A stretch of DNA of 60,174 nucleotides. Source: Akkermansia muciniphila. Its GTDB lineage: Bacteria; Pseudomonadota; Gammaproteobacteria; Burkholderiales; Burkholderiaceae_C. Made by a program: the position numbers and the translations under genes. Below are positions 26,462 to 35,818 of this stretch, piece after piece. Each line of letters opens with the position of its first letter. Positions within the stretch are counted from its first letter, which is position 1. The DNA is taken from assembly GCA_943331105.2 (NCBI GenBank), contig CALQKH020000017.1, positions 1-60,174 of the forward strand, given 5' to 3'. The notes under the pieces were generated by a model. That model did no database searches and was not told the DNA's origin. It saw only the letters and a program-made list of their open reading frames with translations.

Positions 26462-27274
26462 ATGAGTTACCAAGACATCCTCTATAACGTCGAACACCGC
26501 ATCGCGACCATTACCTTGAACCGGCCCGACAAGCTCAACGCATGGACCGCCATCATGGAGCGCGAGGTGCGACAGGCCATGGACGCTGCCGCTGCAGACG
26601 AGGGTGTGCGCGCCATCGTGCTCACCGGTGCAGGACGCGGCTTTTGCGCAGGGGCCGACATGGATTTGCTCAAGGGTCTGGACCCGAGTGACATCACGGC
26701 GACGACCTGGACAAAACCTTTCGATGTGAACCAGCGGCTCGACTACCAGACGCGCTACGGGTATTACCCGGCGATCCCCAAGCCGGTGATCGGCATGCTG
26801 AACGGCGCAACCGCAGGTATTGGGCTGGTGCACGCCTTGTATTGCGACATCCGGTTTGCGGCAGACAACGCGGTGTTCACCACCGCGTTTTCAAGGCGGG
26901 GCTTGATTGCCGAGCACGGCTTGAGCTGGATGCTGCCCCGCATCGTGGGTCAGGCCAACGCGATGGACTTGCTGCTGTCGGCCCGCAAAGTGTTGGCCCC
27001 TGAAGCGCAGGCCATGGGTTTGGTCAACAAGGTGTTTGCCCCAGACGCTTTGGCTGCTGCAACCTATGCTTATGCGCGTGACTTGGTGGACAACGTGTCG
27101 CCCCGCTCTATGTCGGTGATCAAGCGCCAGCAGTATGACGCGCCGTTTCAGACGCTGGCAGAAAACAACCGCCAGGCCAACGTGGAGATGGCCCTCAGTT
27201 TCGCGAGTGATGACTTCCGTGAGGGGGTGGCGCATTTCTTGGAGAAACGCGCACCGCAATTCACGGGCAACTGA
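26462..27274 (+). CDS. Enoyl-CoA hydratase/isomerase family protein
   Basis: 270 residues from ATG 26462, with GAAAGG upstream. Crotonase motifs are ITLNRPDKLNAW, the oxyanion hole GFCAGADMDLL, GMLNGATAGIGLVHALYCDIRFAADNAVF and AFSRRGLIAEHG. The Glu expected at the second catalytic position of true hydratases is seen in AEHG. Likely fatty-acid or aromatic acyl-CoA breakdown. Paired with the SnoaL-like gene just upstream. Confidence 0.85.
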   Translation: MSYQDILYNVEHRIATITLNRPDKLNAWTAIMEREVRQAMDAAAADEGVRAIVLTGAGRGFCAGADMDLLKGLDPSDITATTWTKPFDVNQRLDYQTRYGYYPAIPKPVIGMLNGATAGIGLVHALYCDIRFAADNAVFTTAFSRRGLIAEHGLSWMLPRIVGQANAMDLLLSARKVLAPEAQAMGLVNKVFAPDALAAATYAYARDLVDNVSPRSMSVIKRQQYDAPFQTLAENNRQANVEMALSFASDDFREGVAHFLEKRAPQFTGN

Positions 27275-27299
27275 GGCTCAGGGGAAGCCACAGAGGCCA

Positions 27300-27326
27300 A
27301 CACGGCCCAGTGGGCGTTTTTGTATG
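27300..27326 (+). terminator. Weak terminator-like hairpin after the enoyl-CoA hydratase gene
   Basis: GCCC-AGT-GGGC followed by five T lies 30 bp after the stop. The stem is only four or five pairs, so support is low. Confidence 0.3.
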
Positions 27327-27353
27327 CTCAGAACAGCGTGTAGGCCATGGGTT

Positions 27354-28157
27354 TCAGACACCCAAGTTGCGCAGTGAGGCCTCGATTGCTGCGGCTGTGG
27401 CCAGCGGCTTTTCCATGGGAAAGAGGTGAGAGCCGTCAATCATCATGATGCGGCCTTTGACCACTTTGTGCGTGAGGTCGGTGCCAGCTTGGCGCATTTC
27501 GGCCGAGTGGGTGCCACCCATGAAAGCCACCGGACATTTGAGCGGATGACGCTTGAGCAGGCTGTCGAGTTTGTGCGGCAGGCTGTTGTAGATGGCGGTT
27601 TCAATGTCGCGGTCAAAGCTCAATACGCGTTGGCCGTTTTCGTTGTGCGTGCCGTGGTCGATGTAGTCTTGCAACACCTGCCTGTCCCACCTGGCAAAAG
27701 ATTTTTTGTGCGCAAAGCTCTCCATCGCCGCTTGGGCATCGGGCCAGTGGTGGCGGCGTTTTTGGCTGATGCGGCCTGGCGACACCGAGCCCACCAAAGC
27801 AGTGCGTTTGGCCAGGCCGAGAGTGGTGGCCCGCCAGCCGCCCAGCACGGGTGAGTCGATCAAGAGCACACCGCGGGCCAGCTCGGGGTGGCGGGCGGCG
27901 CACATCAGGCTCAAGATGCCGCCCAGTGAGTGGCCGACCAAGAAGGCGGGTTCGCCGTCGCCTTGCTGCGCCTTGGCAAAGTCGGCCAGTTGCTGCACCA
28001 AGTGGGGCCAGTTGTTGGTGACGGGGTATTGCGGGTCATGGCCAAATTTTTCGATGGCATCGACTTGAAAGCCACGCTGGCGCAGGCTGTTAAAAATCAC
28101 GCTGTATGTACTGGCCGGGAAGCTGTTGCCATGGGAGAAGATGATGCGCGCGGCCAT
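27354..28157 (-). CDS. Alpha/beta-hydrolase
   Basis: 267 residues. The N-terminus IIFSHGNSFPASTY has the oxyanion motif, FLVGHSLGGILSL the nucleophile Ser, and MIDGSHLFPMEKP the catalytic His. Its start shares one base with the Anbu stop (TGATG at 28157), so the two genes are co-translated. No substrate can be assigned. Confidence 0.85.
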   Translation of the reverse strand: MAARIIFSHGNSFPASTYSVIFNSLRQRGFQVDAIEKFGHDPQYPVTNNWPHLVQQLADFAKAQQGDGEPAFLVGHSLGGILSLMCAARHPELARGVLLIDSPVLGGWRATTLGLAKRTALVGSVSPGRISQKRRHHWPDAQAAMESFAHKKSFARWDRQVLQDYIDHGTHNENGQRVLSFDRDIETAIYNSLPHKLDSLLKRHPLKCPVAFMGGTHSAEMRQAGTDLTHKVVKGRIMMIDGSHLFPMEKPLATAAAIEASLRNLGV

Positions 28158-28984
28158 CAGATCAACTTTTCTTCAGGCGTGGTGATCTTCTTGAGCAAGG
28201 TGTTGCGCTGCGCGGGCACCATGAGCGGGATGTCGGTCGCACCGCCGTTCCACATGGGATCTTCGATGCTGTCGAACATCTGGCGCAGTTTGTCGCCCCA
28301 GCTTGTGCGCAGCATTTTGAAATAGGGGTTGTGCTCGTCGATGCACATGATGCGGTCGGTCTGCAGACTGCCAGCTTGGTAGACCACCATGTCGAGCGGC
28401 AGGCCCACTGACAGGTTGGATTTGAGGGTGGAGTCCATCGACACCAACGCGCATTTGGCGGCTTCGTCCAGCGGGGTGTTGGGGGTGATCACACGGTCCA
28501 GCACAGGCTTGCCGTATTTGGATTCACCAATCTGGAAGTAGGGTGTCTCTTCGGTCGCTTCGATGAAATTGCCAGGCGAATACACCTGAAACAAGCGCAT
28601 GCCTTCGCCGCCGATTTGGCCGCCAAAGATCATGGACACGTTGAACTCCACACCCGAAGCCCGCAGCGCAGCGGCGTCGCGCTCGTACACGCGGCGCACG
28701 GCCGCGCCCAGCACCCGCGTGGCGTCGAACATGCTTTTGGCGTTCCAGATGGTCAGGGGTTCGTCTTGACCGGGCTCGACCAGTTTTTCGATTTGCAGCA
28801 CTTCACGCACCGATTGCGAAATGCTCAGGTTGCCTGCCGACAGCAGCGTCATGAAGCGATCACCTGCTTTTTCATAGACGATCATTTTGCGGAAGGTGCT
28901 GATTTGGTCGAGGCCCGCGTTGGTGCGGGAGTCAGACAAGAACACCAGTCCGGCGCGGGTTTTGACGGCAACGCAATAGGTCAT
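28157..28984 (-). CDS. Anbu-type proteasome-like peptidase
   Basis: 275 residues. The start MTYCVAVKTRAGLVFLSDSRTNAGLDQIS is the Anbu (ancestral beta subunit) signature. The N-terminal Thr at position 2 would be the nucleophile after Met removal, with Asp and Lys in the usual proteasome spacing (SDSRT, FRKM). Anbu forms open-ring, HslV-related particles of unclear substrate. In many Proteobacteria it sits with a transglutaminase, an alpha-E protein and an ATP-grasp protein; none is near here, and instead an alpha/beta hydrolase is directly coupled. It lies 11 bp after mutS. Confidence 0.9.
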   Translation of the reverse strand: MTYCVAVKTRAGLVFLSDSRTNAGLDQISTFRKMIVYEKAGDRFMTLLSAGNLSISQSVREVLQIEKLVEPGQDEPLTIWNAKSMFDATRVLGAAVRRVYERDAAALRASGVEFNVSMIFGGQIGGEGMRLFQVYSPGNFIEATEETPYFQIGESKYGKPVLDRVITPNTPLDEAAKCALVSMDSTLKSNLSVGLPLDMVVYQAGSLQTDRIMCIDEHNPYFKMLRTSWGDKLRQMFDSIEDPMWNGGATDIPLMVPAQRNTLLKKITTPEEKLI

Positions 28985-28995
28985 GAATGGGCTCT

Positions 28996-31656
28996 TTAAG
29001 TTTTAGGCAGCATGCGCTGCAAGGCATAGAGGGCGTCGAGCGCTTCGCGGGGGCTGAGAGCGTCGGGGTTGATTTGGGCCAGCGCCACTTCGATGGGGCT
29101 GGGGCCTGTGGCTTCGGACTCGGGCGGGGCGGCGAACAGGTCCACCTGCTGGCGGCTCTCGGTGGCCCCAGCTTCGAGCGCGCTGAGCGCGTGCCGCGCG
29201 TGGTTGAGCACGGCCGCAGGCATGCCCGCGAGCCGCGCCACTTGTACGCCATAACTTTTGCTGGCGGGTCCGGCTTGCAATTCGTGCAAGAACACAATGG
29301 ATGAGCCCGATTCGGCAGCGCTCACATGCATATTGACAGCCGCCGTGTGCGTGGCCGGAAACTCGGTGAGCTCAAAGTAGTGCGTGGCAAACAGCGCAAA
29401 GGCCTGCGTTTTGTTGTGCAGGTGCGTGGCGATGCCGCTGGCCAGGGCGAGGCCGTCAAAGGTGGAGGTGCCGCGCCCGATTTCGTCCATCAGCACCAAG
29501 CTGTGCGGCGTGGCACTGTGCAAGATTTGCGCGGCTTCGGTCATCTCCAGCATGAAGGTGGATTGCGCGTTGGCCAGGTCGTCGGCCGCACCAATCCGGG
29601 TGTGGATGGCGTCAATCGGACCCAGGCGGCAGCGGCTGGCGGGCACATGGCTGCCAATGCTGGCCAGAAGCACGATGAGTGCCACTTGGCGCATGTAGGT
29701 CGATTTGCCGCCCATGTTGGGGCCGGTGATGATTTGCAATCTCTGCTTGGGGCCCATCAGCGTGTCGTTGGCGATGAAGCTGGCGCCCGAGATCTGGGCC
29801 AGGCGCGCTTCGACCACCGGGTGGCGGCCTTGGCGAATTTCGATGCAGGGCTCTTTGGTGAATTCAGGGGTGCACCAGTTGAGTGTCAAAGAACGTTCGG
29901 TCAATGCACACACAACGTCGAGCGAAGCCATGGCCTGAGCCAAAGCCGTGAGCGCGGGCACAAAGGGCTGCAATTGGTCGAGCAGGCCTTCGTAAAGCCA
30001 TTTTTCGCGGGCCAAGGCGCGCTCTTGCGCCGACAGGGCTTTGTCCTCAAAGGTTTTGAGCTCGGGCGTGATGAAGCGCTCGGCGTTTTTGAGGGTCTGA
30101 CGGCGGCGGTAGTCGTCGGGTACTTTGTCCAGTTGCCCTTGCGTGACCTCGATGTAAAAACCGTGCACTTTGTTGAACTGCACCCGCAGGTTGGCGATGC
30201 CGGTGCGCTCTTTTTCGCGGGTTTCCAGATCGAGCAAGAACGCATCGCAGTTGGTTTGTATGCCGCGCAGTTCGTCCAGCTCGGCGTCCAGGCCGTCTGC
30301 GATCACACCGCCGTCTCGCACCAAGGCCGAGGGTTCTTCGAGCAGGGCCATCTGCAGCAGCTCAGCGCAATGGGTGGGCGGTGTGAGCCAGCGGGCCATG
30401 CCGGCCAGCAGGCTGTCGGGCTCGGGCTGCAGTGCCTGCAATTGCAGCGACAGCGCCGCCGCACGCGCCAGCGCATGGCGCAGGGCCACCAGCTCGCGCG
30501 GACGGACCTGGCGCAGTGCGGTGCGGGCGGTGATGCGCTCCACGTCGCTCGCACCTTTGAGCTGTTCGCGCAGGCTGCTCCAGGCACCCGATCCACTGTC
30601 GCCGCGCAAAACAGCTTGAGCTTGCAGACGTTCAATGGCGGTTTGGCGGTCACGCGGCGGGCTGAGCAGCCAGTTTTTGAGCAGGCGGCTGCCCATGCCG
30701 GTCATGCAGGTGTCAAGCAGGGCAAACAGCGTGGGCGAGTCTGAAGCGCTTTCGCCGCGCAGGGTTTGCGTCAGCTCCAGGTTGCGGCGGGTGCTGGCGG
30801 GCAGGTCAATCAGAGCGTCCGAGCGCTGCACCTGCACCCGCTGCACATGCGGCAGGCTGCGGCCCTGGGTGTGTTCGGCATAGGTGAGGAGGGCCGCAGC
30901 GGCGGCATGCGCATCGGCCAGGGCATCGGCGCTCCAGGCGGCGAGCGACGCGGCCTGCAACTGATCGAGCAGTTTGCGCTGGCCCAAGCCAGTGTCAAAT
31001 TGAAAATCCGGCCGCAAGGCCAGTGACCAGTTGCCCCGGCCTGCGGTTTTGAGGCCGCGCAGTTTTTGCTCAAACGTGGGCGTCATGCCCGCGCTGGCCA
31101 GCAGTTCGCTGGGGGCGATGCGGTCGATCCAGTCGGCCAGCTCGTCCTGTGCGCATTCGGCCAGGTGCACCATGCCTTGGGTGACGCTCAGCCACGCCAA
31201 GCCGCAGCGGTTTTTGCCCGCTTGGTGCACGGCCAGCAAGATGGCTTCGCTTTTGTCGGAGAGCAGCTCGGCGTCGGTCAGGGTGCCGGGGGTGACCACG
31301 CGCACCACTTTGCGCTCGACCGGGCCTTTGGATGTGGCCACATCGCCCACTTGTTCGCAAATGGCCACCGACTCGCCCAGCTTGATCAAGCGGGCCAAAT
31401 AGGTTTCCATCGAATGAAAAGGCACGCCCGCCATCATCACGGGCTGCCCGGCCGACTGGCCACGGCGTGTCAAGGTGATGTCGAGCAGGCTTGCAGCTTT
31501 TTCGGCATCGGCAAAGAACAACTCATAGAAGTCGCCCATGCGGTAGAACACCAGCGTGTCTGGAAATTCCGCCTTGATGCCCAGATACTGAACCATCATG
31601 GGCGTGTGGCCGGCGTGGTCAGCGGGGTTCGGTGCAGGGGGCATGTCGTTGGGCAT
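28996..31656 (-). CDS. mutS: DNA mismatch repair protein MutS
   Basis: 886 residues from ATG 31656 (the preceding in-frame codon is TTG). The mismatch-binding motif [11 protein letters not shown] lies near the N-terminus. The core/clamp follows, then the ATPase with Walker [26 protein letters not shown] and the [10 protein letters not shown] signature, and a C-terminal dimer/tetramer helix region. It finds mismatches in new DNA and recruits MutL. Divergent from the CBS-domain gene. Confidence 0.97.
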   Translation of the reverse strand: MPNDMPPAPNPADHAGHTPMMVQYLGIKAEFPDTLVFYRMGDFYELFFADAEKAASLLDITLTRRGQSAGQPVMMAGVPFHSMETYLARLIKLGESVAICEQVGDVATSKGPVERKVVRVVTPGTLTDAELLSDKSEAILLAVHQAGKNRCGLAWLSVTQGMVHLAECAQDELADWIDRIAPSELLASAGMTPTFEQKLRGLKTAGRGNWSLALRPDFQFDTGLGQRKLLDQLQAASLAAWSADALADAHAAAAALLTYAEHTQGRSLPHVQRVQVQRSDALIDLPASTRRNLELTQTLRGESASDSPTLFALLDTCMTGMGSRLLKNWLLSPPRDRQTAIERLQAQAVLRGDSGSGAWSSLREQLKGASDVERITARTALRQVRPRELVALRHALARAAALSLQLQALQPEPDSLLAGMARWLTPPTHCAELLQMALLEEPSALVRDGGVIADGLDAELDELRGIQTNCDAFLLDLETREKERTGIANLRVQFNKVHGFYIEVTQGQLDKVPDDYRRRQTLKNAERFITPELKTFEDKALSAQERALAREKWLYEGLLDQLQPFVPALTALAQAMASLDVVCALTERSLTLNWCTPEFTKEPCIEIRQGRHPVVEARLAQISGASFIANDTLMGPKQRLQIITGPNMGGKSTYMRQVALIVLLASIGSHVPASRCRLGPIDAIHTRIGAADDLANAQSTFMLEMTEAAQILHSATPHSLVLMDEIGRGTSTFDGLALASGIATHLHNKTQAFALFATHYFELTEFPATHTAAVNMHVSAAESGSSIVFLHELQAGPASKSYGVQVARLAGMPAAVLNHARHALSALEAGATESRQQVDLFAAPPESEATGPSPIEVALAQINPDALSPREALDALYALQRMLPKT

Positions 31657-31797
31657 CAAGAACGGGACCAGATTGCGTCAAAGTCACCGGGTTCGGGAGT
31701 GGGTTTGGAAAGCTAGTATTGATTTTAGTGGGAGTGAGGTGCGGGCTTCTTTACAATCGTGGCAACGAAACTCCCAGGGCTCGAGCGAGCCCCTTGT

Positions 31798-33129
31798 ATG
31801 GAAATAGCGATACTTTTTGCCCTCATCCTCCTGAACGGCTTGTTTGCCATGTCTGAGATTGCACTGGTCACTGCCAGAAAAGCCAGACTTCAGAAGTTGA
31901 TTGATGAGGGCGACAGCGGCGCTGCAGCGGCTGTCAAATTGGGCGAAGACCCCACCCGTTTTTTGTCCACCATCCAGATTGGCATCACCTCAATTGGCGT
32001 TTTGAACGGTATTGTGGGTGAAGCTGCACTGGCTGAGCCCTTGTCGCAGTGGCTGGTGAGCTTGGGTGTTCCTCAGGCTTACGCCAGTTTTGGTGCCACC
32101 GCCTTGGTGGTTTTGACCATCACTTATTTCTCGATTGTGGTGGGCGAGTTGGTGCCCAAGCGCATCGGCCAGTCTTATCCCGAAACCTTTGCCCGATTGG
32201 TGGCTCGGCCCATCAATCTGCTGGCGCTGGCCACCAAACCCTTTGTGATTTTGTTGTCGGCTTCGACACGCGCTTTGTTGCGCTTGATGGGTGTGAAGGA
32301 GACCAAGGGTACGCCTGTGACCGAGGAAGAAATCCACGCCATGCTGGTCGAAGGTACGTCGGCCGGCGTGATCGAGTCGCACGAACACACCATGGTGCGC
32401 AACGTGTTCCGCTTGGACGACCGCCAAATCGGCTCGCTCATGGTGCCGCGTGCAGACATCGTGTGTCTGGATGTGGACGACTCGTTTGAAGAGAGCTTGC
32501 GCCTGATCGAAGACTCAGACCACGCCCGTTTTCCGGTGGTGCAAGGCGGCATTGAAAACATCTTGGGCGTGATCAATGCCCGCCAGTGGCTGGCACGCGC
32601 CCTGAAAGACCCTTCGCATCCGCAATCCTTGCAAGAGCAGGGTTTGCAAGCGCCTTTGTATGTGCCCGAGACCATCACCGGCATGGAGCTGCTCGACAAC
32701 TTCAGGTTGTCGGACGTGCACATGGCCTTTGTGATCGACGAGTACGGAGAGGTGCAGGGCATCATCACGCTGCAGGACTTGATCGAGGCGATCACAGGCG
32801 AGTTCCAGCCGCGCGACCCCGAAACATCTTGGGCGGTGCAGCGTGACGATGGCAGTTGGCTGCTTGACGGCCACATTCCGGTGCCGGAACTCAAGGACCG
32901 CCTGGGCTTGGACGAGGTGCCCGAAGAAGAGCGTGGCCGTTACCACACCTTGAGCGGCATGATCATGCTGCTGACCGGCACTTTACCCAAAGTCGCCGAC
33001 TCGGTGGTCTGGGAAGGTTGGAAGTTAGAAATCGTGGACATGGACGGCCGTGCCATTGACAAGGTTCTGGCAGTTCGCCTGCCGCCCAAACTGGACGAAG
33101 CCGAAGATTCCCTTTTTTCTGCGCTGTGA
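31798..33129 (+). CDS. CorC/HlyC-type membrane protein with CNNM and CBS domains
   Basis: 443 residues from ATG 31798. An N-terminal CNNM (DUF21) domain has about four helices (ILFALILLNGLFAMSEIALV onwards). Two CBS domains follow (MVPRADIVCLDVDDSFEE and FVIDEYGEVQGIITLQDLIEAITGEF), then a CorC_HlyC transporter-associated domain. The family is linked to Mg/Co efflux. A strong bidirectional terminator follows. Confidence 0.9.
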   Translation: MEIAILFALILLNGLFAMSEIALVTARKARLQKLIDEGDSGAAAAVKLGEDPTRFLSTIQIGITSIGVLNGIVGEAALAEPLSQWLVSLGVPQAYASFGATALVVLTITYFSIVVGELVPKRIGQSYPETFARLVARPINLLALATKPFVILLSASTRALLRLMGVKETKGTPVTEEEIHAMLVEGTSAGVIESHEHTMVRNVFRLDDRQIGSLMVPRADIVCLDVDDSFEESLRLIEDSDHARFPVVQGGIENILGVINARQWLARALKDPSHPQSLQEQGLQAPLYVPETITGMELLDNFRLSDVHMAFVIDEYGEVQGIITLQDLIEAITGEFQPRDPETSWAVQRDDGSWLLDGHIPVPELKDRLGLDEVPEEERGRYHTLSGMIMLLTGTLPKVADSVVWEGWKLEIVDMDGRAIDKVLAVRLPPKLDEAEDSLFSAL

Positions 33130-33134
33130 CTTAT

Positions 33135-33167
33135 AAAAAAAGCACCCATCTTTGGGTGCTTTTTTTT
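33135..33167. terminator. Bidirectional Rho-independent terminator
   Basis: AAGCACCCA-TCTT-TGGGTGCTT with runs of A on the left and T on the right, between the convergent CBS-domain gene and suhB. It can stop transcription in both directions. Confidence 0.88.
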
Positions 33168-33195
33168 GGGGCGCTGCCGCGCCCTGGTAGAGGGT

Positions 33196-34143
33196 TTAAA
33201 AAGGCGCGTCCTTGCGTTCTTCTTGGGGCTGTGCGCCCTCTTCGGTGGGCTCTGCATCCGGGTTGTGCGTGTCGCCTGTCCGTTCGCGGCTCAGGGCGTC
33301 TACGGCGGTGCGCACATTGGCCTTGTCGCCCGCGCTGGCGAATTTGCTGTATTTGCCCAAGATGGTGACCAACTGGCCGTAAATGCGGGGCGCACCGGCC
33401 AAGCATTCTTTTTGTTCCAAAAAGTCAGATTCACCCGTGAAGTTGCCGATCAGGCCTCCGGCTTCGGTCACCAGCAGCGAGCCTGCAGCCACGTCCCAAG
33501 GCGACAAACCTGTTTCAAAGAAGCCATCCGTAAATCCGGCTGCCACATAAGCCAGGTCGAGCGCGGCGGAGCCGGGGCGGCGCAGGCCGGCGGTGCGCTG
33601 CATCACGTCGCCCATCATGCGCAGGTACTGGTTGAAGTTGTCGCCCTTGCGGAACGGAAAACCCGTGGAAATGATGCATTCCTGCAGGCGGATGCGCTTG
33701 CTCACGCGCAGGCGGCGATCGTTCATGAAGGCACCACGGCCTTTGGTGGCAGTGAACAAATCGTTTCGGGTGGGGTCGTAAATGACGGCTTGTTCGATCT
33801 TGCCGCGCACTTGCAGGGCAATGCTCACGCAGTAAACAGGGAAGCCGTGGATGAAGTTGGTCGTGCCGTCTAGGGGGTCGATGATCCAGATGTGGTCAGC
33901 GAGGGGGTTACCGAATTCTCGGCCCGACTCTTCGGCCAGAATGCCGTGGTCAGGGTAGGCGGTCAGCAAGGTTTCGATGATGACTTTTTCGCTGGCGTGG
34001 TCGACTTCGGTGACGAAATCATTGACCTGTTTTTGCGAAATGCGAACCGCCTCCACGTCAAGGGCAGCGCGGTTGATGACGGCGCCAGCGGCGCGTGCAG
34101 CCTTGATGGCCACGTTGAGCATGGGGTGGAGATTGGACGACAT
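33196..34143 (-). CDS. suhB: Inositol-1-monophosphatase family protein
   Basis: 315 residues from ATG 34143. Metal-binding motifs are [23 protein letters not shown] and [18 protein letters not shown]. The C-terminal 50 residues (after KYSKFA) are charged, low-complexity and longer than in E. coli SuhB (267). In proteobacteria SuhB also acts as a factor of the rRNA antitermination complex. Divergent from trmJ. Confidence 0.93.
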   Translation of the reverse strand: MSSNLHPMLNVAIKAARAAGAVINRAALDVEAVRISQKQVNDFVTEVDHASEKVIIETLLTAYPDHGILAEESGREFGNPLADHIWIIDPLDGTTNFIHGFPVYCVSIALQVRGKIEQAVIYDPTRNDLFTATKGRGAFMNDRRLRVSKRIRLQECIISTGFPFRKGDNFNQYLRMMGDVMQRTAGLRRPGSAALDLAYVAAGFTDGFFETGLSPWDVAAGSLLVTEAGGLIGNFTGESDFLEQKECLAGAPRIYGQLVTILGKYSKFASAGDKANVRTAVDALSRERTGDTHNPDAEPTEEGAQPQEERKDAPF

Positions 34144-34292
34144 GAATTGTGTGAAGAACGGGGTGGGCCCACGCACGATCGCGGCGGCAAGGGTGGCATT
34201 TTCTCATGAAAAACAGGGGTCTTCGTCATAAGTGCGTAACGGTCAGCAGAGGCAGGCCCGCGAGGGTGCGCTTGAGCATGGACAATCGGGGC

Positions 34293-35036
34293 ATGCAAAC
34301 GCGATTCATCCTGATAGAAACCAGCCATGCTGGCAATGTGGGCGCCGCCGCTCGGGCCCTGAAAGTCATGGGCTTTGACGAGTTGGTTTTGGTCGCCCCG
34401 CGCTGGCCCAATGTGCTGCGCAAAGAAGAAACCATCCAACGCGCCAGTGGGGCCAACGATGTGCTGGCCAAAGCCCGCGTGGTCGATACGCTCGAAGAAG
34501 CCTTGGATGGTGTGACCCATCTGTGCGCCACGGCCATGACGCCGCGTGATTTTGGCCCGCCCACCCGTTCGCCTCGCGAACACTTTGCAGAACTGACCCA
34601 ACCTGGAGCATCCGCACAAAGCGTGGCTTTCTTGTTCGGGTCTGAGCGTTTTGGCATGAAAAACGAGGACGTTTACCGCTGCCATGTGTCATTGTCAATT
34701 CCCACCCATCCGCAGTTTGGGTCGCTCAATTTGGGCTCGGCCATCCAGGTCATCGCTTACGACTGGCGCGTGGCACTGGGTGGCTTTCCAGTGCAGGATG
34801 CTGTGGCCCCCGCTGACAAAGCCGACGCGCAGCAGGTGGCCGGTATGTTGACCCATTGGGAACAGGCGCTGACCGGCATTGGCTTTTTGGACCCAGCTGC
34901 GCCCAAAAAGCTCATGCCCCGTCTGAACCAACTTTTCAACCGCGCAGACCTCAGCCCGGAGGAAATCCATATCTTGCGCGGGGTGGCTAAAGCCATGATT
35001 CAAGCAGCGGACGCAAACAAACAAGTCAAGCGATAG
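34293..35036 (+). CDS. trmJ: tRNA (cytidine/uridine-2'-O-)-methyltransferase TrmJ
   Basis: 247 residues from ATG 34293 (ATG 34278 possible). SPOUT signatures are [38 protein letters not shown] and [14 protein letters not shown], which build the knotted AdoMet site. The C-terminal helix bundle is typical of TrmJ. It methylates position 32 of the anticodon loop. cysE follows after 11 bp, so the two share a transcript. Confidence 0.9.
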   Translation: MQTRFILIETSHAGNVGAAARALKVMGFDELVLVAPRWPNVLRKEETIQRASGANDVLAKARVVDTLEEALDGVTHLCATAMTPRDFGPPTRSPREHFAELTQPGASAQSVAFLFGSERFGMKNEDVYRCHVSLSIPTHPQFGSLNLGSAIQVIAYDWRVALGGFPVQDAVAPADKADAQQVAGMLTHWEQALTGIGFLDPAAPKKLMPRLNQLFNRADLSPEEIHILRGVAKAMIQAADANKQVKR

Positions 35037-35047
35037 ACTCGGTGCCT

Positions 35048-35815
35048 ATGTTTTCTCGTCTTCGCTCCGACATCCAATGCATTCTTGACCGTGACCCAGC
35101 GGCACGCACCGCTTGGGAGGTGCTGACCTGCTACCCCGGCTTGCATGCTTTGGTCCTGCACCGCAGAGCCCACTGGTGCTGGAACCACGGTTTCAAGTGG
35201 CTGGGTCGTTTCATTTCACACATCTCGCGCGGCTTGACTGGCATCGAAATTCACCCTGGAGCCAAGATTGGTGAGCGGGTGTTTTTTGACCATGCCATGG
35301 GCGTGGTGGTGGGTGAGACGGCCGAGATCGGTGACGGTTGCACCATTTACCAAGGCGTGACCTTGGGCGGCACCTCACTTTACAAAGGAGCCAAACGTCA
35401 CCCGACTTTGGGTCGCGATGTGGTGGTCAGCGCCGGGGCCAAGGTGCTGGGCGGCTTTGAAGTGGGCGATGGGGCCAAGATTGGCAGCAATGCCGTGGTG
35501 ATCAAGCCCGTACCCGCTGGGGCAACCGCAGTGGGCATTCCGGCCCGCATCATTCCCTCCAAACAAGGTGAGAGCGCCGATGTGTCGGGAACCGATCGCA
35601 AGTTCAGCGCTTATGGCATCACCCAAGACGACGACCCGGTCAGTCAGGCTTTGCGGGGTTTGATCGATAACGCAGCTGGCCAGGAGCAACAGATCTCGAT
35701 GATCTGGAAAGCCCTAGAGGCTTTGTGTGAACAGCAACAGATCCCCGTACCGGGTGTGGGCGCAGCCCGTGAAACTTTTGAGGCCGACAAGTTCAATCAG
35801 CTGGTGGGCAAATAA
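35048..35815 (+). CDS. cysE: Serine O-acetyltransferase
   Basis: 255 residues from ATG 35048. A helical N-terminal part ([25 protein letters not shown]) is followed by the left-handed beta-helix with hexapeptide repeats: [33 protein letters not shown], then YQGVTLGG and [18 protein letters not shown]. The catalytic His is in DHAMGVV. First step of cysteine synthesis from serine. Confidence 0.93.
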   Translation: MFSRLRSDIQCILDRDPAARTAWEVLTCYPGLHALVLHRRAHWCWNHGFKWLGRFISHISRGLTGIEIHPGAKIGERVFFDHAMGVVVGETAEIGDGCTIYQGVTLGGTSLYKGAKRHPTLGRDVVVSAGAKVLGGFEVGDGAKIGSNAVVIKPVPAGATAVGIPARIIPSKQGESADVSGTDRKFSAYGITQDDDPVSQALRGLIDNAAGQEQQISMIWKALEALCEQQQIPVPGVGAARETFEADKFNQLVGK

Positions 35816-35818
35816 GCC

